Source: Undaria pinnatifida (lineage: Eukaryota > Sar > Phaeophyceae > Laminariales > Alariaceae). From it: a stretch of DNA of 64,000 nucleotides. The stretch covers positions 11,062,421-11,126,420 of the forward strand of contig JABAKD010000023.1 of NCBI GenBank assembly GCA_012845835.1. Reading direction: 5' to 3'. The notes beneath the pieces were generated by a model that was not told the DNA's origin, did not search any database, and saw nothing but the letters and a program-made list of their open reading frames with translations. Each line of letters begins with the position of its first letter. Position 1 is the stretch's first letter. Made by a program: the position numbers and the translations under genes. Below, in pieces: positions 23,370 to 33,468 of this stretch.

Positions 23370-23651
23370 TTGGCCCACCCTGATTTTTAGTAGCAAACCA
23401 AACAGTTTGCTACTCAAAAGCAATTATCGCAAGGTAAGAAGTCATAGCAGTAATCTCACGCAATTGATTTGATGACAACCATATGCGTGCATTACTGAGA
23501 CGTTTAATGAACTCAACGCGACCCGAACAAAACCTTTAATGACCATTCAGACTGAACAATCGATAAAGACAGAAGGACAGAACAGCCTCGCTCTGAGCGC
23601 AAACCGAAACACAAGATATAATCCAAGGTTTGCCCTACTCACCCATGCCCC

Positions 23652-24210
23652 TCAAAGTAACGTGGGGTGGCAAGCTGAGAACTTTCCTCGATACTCTAAC
23701 ATGGTCAATCGCTCAATGCGACGATGAAACCCGAATGCAATCCCATTGTTTTTCCGAAAAACAGCCTCAGTGAAACCTGGGGGCGTTGATGCAAGCGATT
23801 CCAACTCCCCAATGCTTCCCCGATCAGCAGCCTCAACGAAATATGGGGGCGTTGACGCAAGCGATTCCATGTCCCCAATCCTTCCCCGAACGGCAGCCTC
23901 AACGAAATCGGAGGGCGTGGATGCAACCGTTTCAATACTACCGTTAATATGCCTCCGGTCCACCCAGGATGCAACCCATCTTCGTGATCCAGGTAACTTC
24001 CTACAGGCCCAGATTCCATGTCCCCAATCCTTCCCCGAACGGCAGCCTCAACGAAATCGGAGGGCGTGGATGCAACCGTTTCAATACTACCGTTACTATG
24101 CCTCCGGCCCACCCAGGATGCAACCCATTTTCTTGATCCAACTTCCTACAGGCCCACTCAAGCACGAACCCGTCCTTCTTCGAAAGAATGCATGTATCTC
24201 TGAACATTTT
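23652..24210 (-). repeat. 63-bp in-frame repeat plus a 150-bp duplication
   Basis: Three 63-bp units start near 23758, 23821 and 23884; a larger segment of about 150 bp that includes the last unit is repeated from about 24013 to 24165. On the minus strand the 63-bp unit stays open and encodes 21-residue repeats like ESLASTPPYFVEAADRGSIG (103 open codons at 23652-23963, no ATG at its start). It could be an exon of an unrecognised host gene or only a minisatellite. Confidence 0.5.
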
Positions 24211-24927
24211 CCTCCCAAAGGAAACACCGAATAACTGGGAATCTTCGCAACGACGGCGCTGCGCCTATGCCTGTCTACCATTTATTTTCTTACTTGCAAT
24301 GCCAACCCCAAACAAAACAACATAAAACCAAAACAATCAGCGGCGTAGAGTGATCTGGTGTCCCCTTCCGACGGGGCGCTGGTGACGTGTCCGAACCGTC
24401 GTCCTCCAGTATCCACCATGAAATAAGTGCGAGCTTCTTCACGCCTTTCGTCAAACGTGCCTTGCCGGTTTCTGATGCTCTGGGGTAAGAACGTAACCTG
24501 TCAGGCAGCAAAACAGTGCTAGATCCCCGATGTTCCGCACGCTGTGCGGCAAGGCGTTGGTGTGTTCGGGAACACCTGTCATCGGATCCTGCGTGGGTGA
24601 TGCTACAGCTTCGGGAAACCAAAAACGAAAGAGGATCTGACAATCTCACACTGATTATCTTCGTCTAGGACTCCAAACCCGGTAATCCATACAATTTATA
24701 CGATAATAATACATGGGCTCGTTCATTATTCCGTGCAACGGATGTAGAACGTCGAACGATACTCTCCCCCCCAACTAAAATGGCAGCGGGAGGGAAATCA
24801 GCGGCATAACAGTGGGTGTTTTCCGCGCGCGACGTCTCGCGGCTTTACGCAGTACTATACTTCGGCATATCCACGATTCTGATTTACCTCTCACTGACAT
24901 ACCTGTCTACCAACAATATCATTTGAC
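24211..24927. other. Intergenic stretch, nothing recognised
   Basis: Open frames here are short, lack ATG starts or look like no family I know. No repeat was seen. Confidence 0.4.
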
Positions 24928-25703
24928 TAAGGCCATTTCTTATACAATTGGATTCCGCCGGTCGAAAACGGCCCTTTTTGACTGGACTTTTTTTCGACTG
25001 AATTATTCTGGTCCTTCTTCTTATCGTCAGTCGAGACGATACTATAGTTTTTGTGCTCTTCCTAGAGGCGGTTGGTGTGAGGGAGTACTGCTGTACAGCA
25101 GGCGAAATCGGTTGGCAGCTCTGTGCTTCGCGCTTTCTCCGCCAGCAACGGCTCGACAAACCTTCGTCCCAGAGAATTGGTGGCTTTGGGCTTAGCCGAA
25201 AGCCGCTAAAACTACGTTCGTGGAGTTGCACTCAGCCGAGAGCCACCAAAGCTACAGCAGGCGCAGCCGTTGTCGGCAACATGGGATCAAGACCGCACGC
25301 TGCTGCCGTCGTGTGATACACGCTGCTCGCGAGCGGAATTAGGAATGCGCCACGCTGACTTGCTGCGAGAAGCAACCGCAGGGATAGCCAAGCCAGCGTC
25401 AGCGCCTTGTATGACACTGCAGTGTGGTACCTGGTATGGGTGTGTGGCCGTGTGGCCGTGTGGGTGTGTGTTTGGTGGTGGGATGAGCAATGCGATCGGT
25501 TCAAAAAGCACGTGTAAAACTTTTTCGACTGAGATTTTCGACTGGAGGATCCAGTCGAAAAAGTCGAGCTTTTAGACTGGATCCGCCAGTCGGAAATCTC
25601 AGTCAAAAAAGCCCTTTTTCGAGTGTAAGAAAGCCCGATTTGGGCTTCAGTCGAAAAAGGCTGTTTTCGGCTGACAAATCCAACTGCATAGGAAATGGCC
25701 TTA
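24928..25703. mobile_element. Foldback-type DNA element with long terminal inverted repeats
   Basis: The left end (24928-24984, TAAGGCCATTTCTTATACAA...) is the imperfect reverse complement of the right end (25648-25703, ...TAGGAAATGGCCTTA). A second inverted pair lies inside at about 25519-25557 and 25575-25611, built of CGACTG/CAGTCG motifs. There is no transposase frame, so it is non-autonomous. I see no clear target duplication. Confidence 0.7.
25437..25475. repeat. GTGTGGCC/GTGTG simple repeat
   Basis: The run GTGTGTGGCCGTGTGGCCG continues into GTGTGGGTGTGTG. Low complexity inside the foldback element. Confidence 0.7.
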
Positions 25704-26043
25704 CGCCCGCGGTTGACATTGGTGCACAAGCATCAATCGAAACGCTGTAATAGTGGTGTGACAGTAACCGAAATCCTTATCCTACCATACTTCTTTGGCT
25801 AAACCTGACAGATGTGAATGATGGTGTCCGGAGCCGATGAGCTGCCAATTATACAACAGGCGGGTCTGTGGATTGTAGTAGACTCGGCACGCAATGATCG
25901 AACTGCGCTCATCGTTGCTGAAAAATGTTTTCTAAGCCAGAGACGTCTTAACCAAAAACAACACAGCGTATTGAGACGCACAACAGAGTAATGGTAACTG
26001 CTGATTGCTGATATAAAGTAAAAGGGGAATAAGCAATTGACAT
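25704..26043. other. Intergenic stretch, nothing recognised
   Basis: Short unremarkable sequence with no long frame or repeat. Confidence 0.4.
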
Positions 26044-26325
26044 TTACGTGCGCCAGTCAATCTTTCGGACGGACTCCACTATGAGAGAACATACTTGTAC
26101 AGAATACTGCTGTGGGGAACCCGTGTCAATGAAAGCTATGCCGGGGTATGTGCGTCTGGCATTAGGCCCGGCGTGAACTCGGACATGGGTGGTATGGCGG
26201 GAAAGTGTGACGTTGATTTTCCCTCCCCAGAAATGTTGAAATTCAGATAAGACATCAGGCACCTCTATCTTAGAGTCAGTGAGGTCTACATGCTTGGGAT
26301 GAGACATCTGCCAGACAGGGGACAA
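26044..26325 (-). pseudogene. Retropepsin-like fragment
   Basis: A minus-strand frame of 93 codons contains PGIAFIDTGSPQQYS, the pattern around the catalytic Asp of retroviral-type aspartic proteases (hydrophobic-D-T-G-S/A). The rest, including LSRHTTHVRVHAGP upstream, is compatible with the strand before the active site, but I cannot see a downstream flap or ILG motif. No neighbouring LTR or pol part is recognisable, and it does not match A, B or C. It is probably a fossil piece of another retroelement, less likely a host protease. Confidence 0.4.
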
Positions 26326-27561
26326 AATCGCTTTTTCTGAGACTTCCGGGGAGGGCGGCGCGGAGCCGCCACGGCCGATAGAATGGGTGTGTGCGTGTTT
26401 TGAAGCGACCGCACAGGCGATACCGGCCAGCTGATACCGGCGTTGCTACAGGCTCGGCCGACGTGGTTAGTTATTTTATTTTTTGAATCGAGACTGCCTC
26501 GTCTGCAATCGTCGACAAAAAGAAAAATTGTACCTATTAAGAGTTGCCAGGGTGCGAACGTCGTGCATGCGACCCTGCGTGTACTTTGACGAGTACGTGT
26601 TGTGATTAATAGGGGCTTTCCGAAATCATCCCCCAAGCAAATAATGGCATGCGGAAAAAAAATCGGCCACAACAATCTTGGTCATGAATAAAAAAAAGCA
26701 ATCGGCTACAAAATCTTGGTCAGGATAAAAAAAACAAGCGGCGCTACAACAATCTTGGTCAGAGGAATCTAACATCCTCCAGACAAACTGCTTTCCCATA
26801 CAAGCAATCTTATTTCTTGTTCTGAAACAACCGGTAAGGAAGGCGCGGGGCTACATCTCCGATTGAACATATTTGAGTATGCTGTTAAATGGCCATCACA
26901 GGCGTTACCGGTACTGTAACGGGCATAACCGGCGAGGAAACGTACGTGGATGTCGGGATCACCTCTTGGGCTCGTTGGTGATGGGCGACAAAATTCTGGG
27001 GGTGCAACACTACAGTATTTTTATATGCTGCCATAACCAACACCTAGCTGAAGCTCACCAAAACGAGGCGCCTTGCCACGGGCACCTGGTTTCCTACCCT
27101 GGAAAGGGGGAGACGCAATGGGCGAACCTCGTTTGCTACAATTATTCGCACCGCCTAAAGCGCCTAACTAAATCGTGTCATCAAAACGACCGGAGTTTTC
27201 CACGTCTCCTACTTAATTTGTTCCTGCAGCCTACTGGGAAATTGGCGCATGGCTCATCCATGCAAAAAAACGTGAAGCTGGTGACGAACCGAGGTCACGA
27301 CTCCTGTTTTCGTCGGCTTCATGCTGTACAACGGAAAAACAAAACACTTTAGTTAGGCCCACGGAAACTGTGGTTCAAGGTGCCCGAATTATTCCGTCAC
27401 ACGGGTCGGTACGATATCGGGAGTCCCGATCGAGGGGCAAGACGATACCGCACAATCTGGATGATCTACTCTACAGGAATCGGCGGTCACAAACAGTGAT
27501 CGGAAAGGCGGAAGAAGACGGGATGTATCGCCCCAGGTGGTTCTCGAATCACCGTCTACGG
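26326..27561. other. Intergenic stretch with a short A-rich tandem repeat
   Basis: At about 26650-26760 a unit of about 46-50 bp, AAAAAAAA..CGGC.ACAA..ATCTTGGTCA, is present three times. The remainder has no gene that I can support. Confidence 0.5.
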
Positions 27562-27951
27562 CTACTCACCACTATCGATGACTGGTGCGGGTTGGCTGCC
27601 TGCAAAAGCACCGTTCTGTTTTGTTGTACAAAATCCTAGATCCGCGAAAAAAAATGGTTTCGCAGCGCCCAGTGCATGCTGAACTGGGGATGTACCTGGT
27701 ACCACCTTGGCCACCAAGTGCGACGAATAGAAGGCCGTCAGATCGTCAAGATACGGTAAAACCAACGCACTGACGCTCGTGGGAGTGAGAAACCTGCCAG
27801 GGAAGCTAAGGTGGTGCAACCGAGAGCTACGTACTCGCACGGCAGCAGCAGCAGCAGCAGCCCCGCGCGGCCACGGAGGGCAATGCAGGGTATGACATGT
27901 ACCACGCTGGACAGAATCATAGGCGCCACTGCTGTTTAAGATGAACACCAT
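27562..27951 (-). CDS. Hypothetical 129-residue ORF with an alanine run
   Basis: It begins at an ATG (27949-27951) and includes a run of seven alanines encoded by a CAG/CTG repeat at about 27841-27862. No domain, signal peptide or membrane segment is evident, and no neighbour supports it. An open frame of this size in GC-balanced DNA can occur by chance, so it is listed only as a candidate. Confidence 0.15.
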   Translation of the reverse strand: MVFILNSSGAYDSVQRGTCHTLHCPPWPRGAAAAAAAVRVRSSRLHHLSFPGRFLTPTSVSALVLPYLDDLTAFYSSHLVAKVVPGTSPVQHALGAAKPFFFADLGFCTTKQNGAFAGSQPAPVIDSGE

Positions 27952-28294
27952 TTGTTCCTTACATTTAAGCCTTTTGTGTTCACTCGGAAAGCAATGCGGA
28001 ACAGTTTAATTACGACGTACCAGGGTACGAAGACACATACATCCGATCGTCTCATGTTTCAGTGCAGTTCGGGTCTCGAAGCGTTTTGCAAGCATGTATC
28101 CCAACAGACGGCAACACAGGACAACGCCAATGTAACAAGAATTGATTATTGGGAACTCGTCACTGGGAATGATTTTTGGCCAATTTCCATTCCGCCCCCC
28201 TGCACGCTGGGTGGCGTATCTGAGCTTCAAACCATCGATGGAAAGGTAAAGTCTTCAGCTTCCGATCAAGATCCCGAACTCCATCGTCAGACCC
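27952..28294. other. Intergenic stretch, nothing recognised
   Basis: An open plus-strand frame of 132 codons covers much of it but matches nothing and lacks context. Confidence 0.35.
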
Positions 28295-28640
28295 GTGTAT
28301 GTAGCCGGTCACCCCGGTGGCGTATCAGGTTATCCTCGGGCCTGGTATAGGTCAGTTTCGTGAGTCCGAATCCCCCCCAATGCATACACGTATAAATTCG
28401 TGGGGACTTTTTCTTGCGCACAAATTGACTTGCGGAAAGCGCGAGAGCGCGAGTTAGCAACACTCGATTAAAAATCGACGAGCAGTGGGATTGCTGAACC
28501 CTATGCGCGATAAAAATTGAAGGCAAGAACCGGGGGGGAGAAGGGACGACACCTGTGATCGCGGCTTGTCCAGAAGCGAGAAAGTAGAAGTGTACGAAAA
28601 AAAAAAATGTTTGTACAATGGGTTGAACTAGCAATGAAAA
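28295..28640 (+). repeat. SINE-like repeat with a tRNA-derived head
   Basis: The head carries a box A (TGGCGTATCAGG) near 28318 and a box B-like GTCCGAATCC near 28358, spaced as in a tRNA. The body from 28437 (GAAAGCGCGAGAGCGCGAG..., ..GAAGGCAAGAACC.., ..GTGATCGCGGCTTGTCC) matches a second copy at 62442-62600. An A-rich run (near 28600) follows. Transcription would be by RNA polymerase III. Confidence 0.5.
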
Positions 28641-29072
28641 GTTTTGGACGGACAAAATATAATAACCAAAAGAATACATTGAAAATAGTACCAGGTATTT
28701 TTTTTTCTCGTTTTCGCGTAGATTTACTCCTGTTTACAATGACTCCCAGTAATAGTAGTAGAACAGATTATCATTAGTCGATGCACGTCAGCGTAGAAAC
28801 GTTGCAATATTAATTGTTCCTGGTTAATTTTACTCTGTACATACTGCATTGTACTTCGTGCCTTGCAATTCCCCTACACAGCGCGTGTTACGGGGCGGCC
28901 TCTCCTGTTACCATATATAGTGCTTTTCCTTTATCGCACTACCAGGTTGGTGAGTTTCATGTAGCAACACGTAACCTAAGTTGGAGAGCACAGGATGTGA
29001 TATACCAAAGGATTAGTATGCACTATGATAGGGGCGGCTCTTCTTTCGATTAACCAGCTTATGCCCTTTCTC
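28641..29072. other. Intergenic stretch, nothing recognised
   Basis: AT-rich sequence without a supported gene. It abuts the truncated LTR of element B. Confidence 0.4.
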
Positions 29073-29124
29073 GAAGTGAGTACTCTCCGAGGACCTGCTC
29101 AATTAGCAGACCTGCAGGGGGCAT
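29073..29124 (+). repeat. B 5' LTR fragment, outer piece
   Basis: It matches the last third of the family LTR (GTGAGTACTCTCCGAGGACC...). It ends with GCAT, duplicated at 30021-30024 by insertion of M. Confidence 0.8.
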
Positions 29125-29393
29125 TGTGAAATTAAAGGTGGGGGACACAGAGTGCCCCCTGCAGGTCTGCCAATTGAGCAGGTCCTCGGAGAGTACTCAC
29201 TTTCGTCCCTTCGTAGAGATGTAGCTTTATTCGTTTCCACCAGAGCCCGGGATAGCTTCTGAGATCGGAGGCGCGTGCCTCCGATCTAATTCCTAACTTC
29301 CCCGAATATAAACCGCCAACCTTATCATACGAAACCCATCCAAATGATATCAAATTCGGATACCTACAGGCCTTTCGAGGCCGTATCTTAACA
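29125..29393 (-). repeat. M 3' LTR
   Basis: 269 bp, TGTGAAATT to TTAACA on the plus strand. The central palindrome here has core GGCGCGTGCC. Confidence 0.85.
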
Positions 29394-29751
29394 CTAGCCC
29401 ACCCTGATGAGTCGCATATGCAGAAATATGGGAGATTCGGGGAAACTCCGGTTCTACGAACTAGACCATGAGTCGAAGATGCGGCTCCTCAAACCCCACT
29501 CCCACACCTTTAACCGTCTGGCTATGGAGCCAGGAACACGCGAAGAAAAGCAGTAGAAAGAAAAGCAGACCCTACAGCAAGGCAATAGTCACCCATCAAA
29601 AACCTGCCGTATGCCGCCGGTGTGGCGGGGGGGCAGAAAAGGCTCTAGAACATGCCGCATGCCGCCGGTGTGGCGGGGGGGGGCAGGAAAGGCTCTACGG
29701 TAAACCAACACCACAAAAAAGGTACTATGGCGACCTGCCGACGACGCCACA

Positions 29752-30020
29752 TGTGAAATTAAAGGTGGGGGACACAGAGTGTCCCCTGCAGGTCTGCCAA
29801 TTGAGCAGGTCCTCGGAGAGTACTCACTTTCGTTCCTTCGTAGAGATGTAGCTTTATTCGTTTCCACCAGAGCCCGGGATAGCTTCTGAGATCGGAGGCG
29901 CGTGCCTCCGATCTAATTCCTAACTTCCCCGAATATAAACCGCCAACCTAATCATACGAAACCCATCCAAATGATCTCAAATTCGGATACCTACAGGCCT
30001 TTCGAGGCCGTATCTTAACA
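29752..30020 (-). repeat. M 5' LTR
   Basis: 269 bp, nearly identical to 29125-29393. Confidence 0.85.
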
Positions 30021-30024
30021 GCAT

Positions 30025-30050
30025 TCTGTGTCCCCACCTTTCATTTATCA
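30025..30050 (+). repeat. B 5' LTR fragment, inner piece
   Basis: The terminal bases TCTGTGTCCCCACC...ATCA of the B 5' LTR, adjoining the primer site. Confidence 0.8.
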
Positions 30051-30052
30051 TG

Positions 30053-30070
30053 TGGCGTCGACGAGCGTGA
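30053..30070 (+). other. B primer-binding site
   Basis: TGGCGTCGACGAGCGTGA lies two bases after the LTR end, as in A and C. Confidence 0.7.
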
Positions 30071-33000
30071 TATGCTATTGTGGCAGCGTTCCTCAAATCT
30101 CTCCGATTTTTTTTCGTAGCGATTTTGCTTTTGCTTTTCTATCGAGCCCACAATCCCTGTTCCTTCTTGGGTGGCTTCTCAATGGAGGGAGCGCCCTTCC
30201 TCCTACAACGGCGACCACAACAGCAGTGAGATGGCAGGGGCCCCTCCTGTTGGTCGCCGGGCACGTACCACACGGACGACACGTTCCAAGTGCGTGCGGA
30301 CGACACTGGTTTGCGGAGCACACTCCTTGTCTCGAATTTCGGTTCCTCCTGTTGGTTGCTGGGCACGCACCAGAGGACACCTTCCGAGTACGTGCGGACG
30401 ACACTGCTCTTCGGAGCACACTCCTCGTCCCGGCCTTTGGTCGCATCAGTTCACCGCCAGCTGGTCATAGACCACTCCGCAGTGGAACTGCCCGAGCCCC
30501 ACCCATCAGACTTGTTTGCTCCGCGCTCTGCCAGCATGTTGCACAGCACATCTCCGCGAGTTGCCAGCACAAGCCCCAAGATCGGCCATCGACTTTGTAC
30601 TTTTGTTTGCGCTTTGGGGCTCGGAGGCATATGCACGACACGCAACAGACAAGCACACTGGAATCAACCCTTCGAATGACCCTCGACGGGGACTTCGCTT
30701 GCTGAGAGAGCCCATCGACTAGCATACACCTTTGCTGTCGGAGCCAGACCGCCCTTCGCGGGACCCCCTTGGACTACGGGCACCGTGCTCTTGGAGCTCA
30801 TGTCGGGGCTCCTTCGTTGTGATCTACCTGGGAAGGAACAGGCGGTGCTCGTGGAATGTTTGGGCTTTTTCGTTTGTCGAATTTTCCAGTACACGCGTTA
30901 TCGTATGGGTTTCAGTACATACGTCGACCCGTCTTGTGCGTCGAACAAACAGCTGCTCCCTTTCTGCCGAAATTAGTACTGCTACTAATTTGATGCACCT
31001 CGGACCACTCTCCGATCTTTCTCGATCAACAGCGTTCCACTACTGCTGTGCGTCGCGTAGCTTCAACCACCATCATCATGTTCGCAGAGGTACCAACTAC
31101 AGTGCAGCATAATGGGCTCGCTGTCAATGCCTGCCATATACCGCCGGATTCTCTGCTGTAGAAGTCACTGTACAGCAGCCAAGCCGCCTACTTTGCTCCT
31201 GCCCATCCACCACATAGCTCGACCCTTCACTGCCCCAGCGTCCACAGTTACAGCACCGCAGCTCTGACACCCTCCACTGCTGTGCGAGTGTTCCTTGCAA
31301 GTTCGATTCGAGAGTTTTTTTTTCGTCCTGGCCCCCCCGTGACTACAACTTCATTTTAGTGAACGCTGAAACTCTGTGCTGGCGTTTTTGGGCAAGGCTG
31401 TTGGTGTGTGCGATGCCCTATATTCCACCATTCATGGGTAAGCGGGGACTATTAATACCACTTTCTGTGTATGCACAGCTGTGACAGTGCGGCACTCTGC
31501 ACTGCTGTCAACGTAACTGTCCCTTTATCGGTGGGAGTGAGTGGGTATTGTACGGATTTTGTTTTTCAGCTGTACGGGCGTTAGGCCGTCTTCCTGCCGG
31601 TACATGTGCTGCCCCTCCACAATGCCGCTAGAATAAATGCTGCAATTTGTTTTTTTGCAGCTGTCACGACGGGTATTGCCAGTTGAAATGCGGTTTATAG
31701 TTGGCGGAGATGCTGAGCACTATGTATACTACTGTGGGCGCAAACGCTGCCTTTCTGCTGCTGTTGGTACATGTGCTGCCCTTCACGATAATGCTAGGGT
31801 CTACGCTGGGATTTTTTTTTTCTTCTTCTCTGCACATGTGCGGACAGTTACTGCCCGTTACAGAGCGCTTACTACACAGTTCGCGGAGATACTGCGATTC
31901 ACAGCTTTTAATAGTGCAGTGGAGATCAGCCCGTTTGATGCGGTACCTTTGGGGGCAAACAGCCTTTCTATTCGACTGTGGGCGTGCACATTTTTCTACA
32001 GCTGGTGTTGGTACTACACTACCCATCTTGGTGCGGCTGAAATTGCCGTTACCTGTTAACACAGCAGTGATACTGCAGCAATCAGCACTACTGTAGGCGC
32101 GACCGTCCCTCTTTAGCGCGGTCGGGGGAAACTACCTTGTTTCGGGGGGTTATACTGCCCGTTTTTTTTTATACGGTTGGTGCGCGAACCTTCACTGTGC
32201 TACCCCCCACTACACTACTGTGGGGGCAGATGCTGCCCGTTTTTATGCGGTTGGCTGCGCGATCCTTCACTGTGCTACCCCTCCACCCCTACACTACACC
32301 TAGGGTAAATGCTGCCTGTTTTGGTGCGATGAGTGTCAGCGTGTTAGGCGACTCTTCACTGTGCTTCCACCCCTACACTACACCTAGGTTAAATGCTGCC
32401 TGTTTGGTGCGATGAGTGTCAGCGTGTTAGGCGACTCTTCACTGTGCTGCCCCCCTACACTACACCTAGGTTAAATGCTGCCTGTTTTGGTGCGATGAGT
32501 GTCGGCGTGTTGGGCGACCCTTCACTGTGCTACCCCCTACACTACACCTAGGGTAGATGCTGCCTGTTTTAGTACGATGAGTGTCAGCGTGTTGGGTGAC
32601 CTTTCACTGTGCTACCTCCCTACACTACACCTAGGCTAAATGCTGCCTGTTTTGGTGCGATGAGTGTCAGCGTGTTGAGTTACCTTTCACTGTGCTACCC
32701 CCCTACACTACACCTACGGTAAATGCTGCCTGTTTTGGTGCGATGAGTGTCGACGTGTTGGGCGACCCTTCACTGTGCTTCCACCCCTACACTACACCTA
32801 GCGTAAATGCTGCCTGTTTTGGTGCGATGAGTGTCGGCGTGTTGGGCGACCCTTCACTGTGCTACCCCCTACGCTACACCTAGGCTAAACGCTGCCTGTT
32901 TTGGTGCGATGAGTGTCGGCGTGGTGGGCGAACCGTTATTGTGATAACCCCTACACTGCACCTAGGGTAAATGCTGCCTGTTTTGGTACGATGAGCGTCG

Positions 33001-33468
33001 GCGTTTTGGGCGACCCTTCACTGTGCTACCCCCCCCGCCTAGGTTGAATGATGCCTGTTTAAGTGCAATGGCTGCAGACGTACCTTAAATGTGTTGCACC
33101 CCCTGCACTGCGGTTAGGGTCAGTGCTGCCCAGTTTTGACTGCTTTTACTGCGGTTCGTGCGGGCGTTACCCATATACCCTACGGTCGGACTGGGCGCTG
33201 CTCTTTTGTTGCGGTTTTGATGGTTGGTACCTTCTTACTGCCGCACTCCTTTTATACGGCTAGTTGGCGTGGCTGCTACCATCACTGATGCTGGACGGAG
33301 TCGAGGCCCATGTCTTGCTGTTTGCTGAAACACAGATATATCGCTACTTACAGCAGGGACATCACAACAATATATCGGCCTCCATACCTTCTTTACGCGT
33401 CGTTCTCATCCCGCCACCTTTTCCCACACCCCCTTCTTCCGCTGCCCTCCATACAGACAACAAGCAAC
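30071..33468 (+). other. B leader with tandem repeats
   Basis: This is the 3.4-kb region upstream of gag. Its first 650 bp keep an open frame of 225 codons (30028-30705) containing two copies of RADDTALRSTLLV-like sequence, paralleled by shorter frames in A and C; I cannot assign a function. The rest holds the two arrays described separately. TTTTATACGG at 33250 is conserved about 210 bp before the gag ATG; its complement reads TATAAAAG. Confidence 0.7.
32150..33080 (+). repeat. B leader array, 82-bp unit
   Basis: About ten units plus two variant units at the 5' side. Each contains ACACCTAGG, TGCTGCCTGTTTTGGTGCGA, TGAGTGTC and CCTTCACTGTGCTACC. Unit starts near 32310, 32394, 32476, 32558, 32640 and on give a period of 82-84 bp. 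Confidence 0.9.

Larger units (their letters stand above)
29125..30020 (-). mobile_element. Element M: young 896-bp deletion derivative of the A/B/C family
   Basis: Two 269-bp LTRs (29125-29393 and 29752-30020) with about four differences flank only 358 bp. That interior consists of the family 3' UTR joined to a primer site, TGGCGTCGTCGGCAGG, at about 29732-29749. The target duplication is GCAT. It has no coding capacity yet has both LTRs, primer site and polypurine tract, so it is structurally whole as a non-autonomous element. Its LTR identity of about 98.5 percent makes it the youngest insertion in the window. Confidence 0.9.

Noticed and set aside
28814-29053. 79-codon frame resembling a secreted peptide
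   Set aside because: It starts at TTG, not ATG, and directly abuts the truncated LTR of B.
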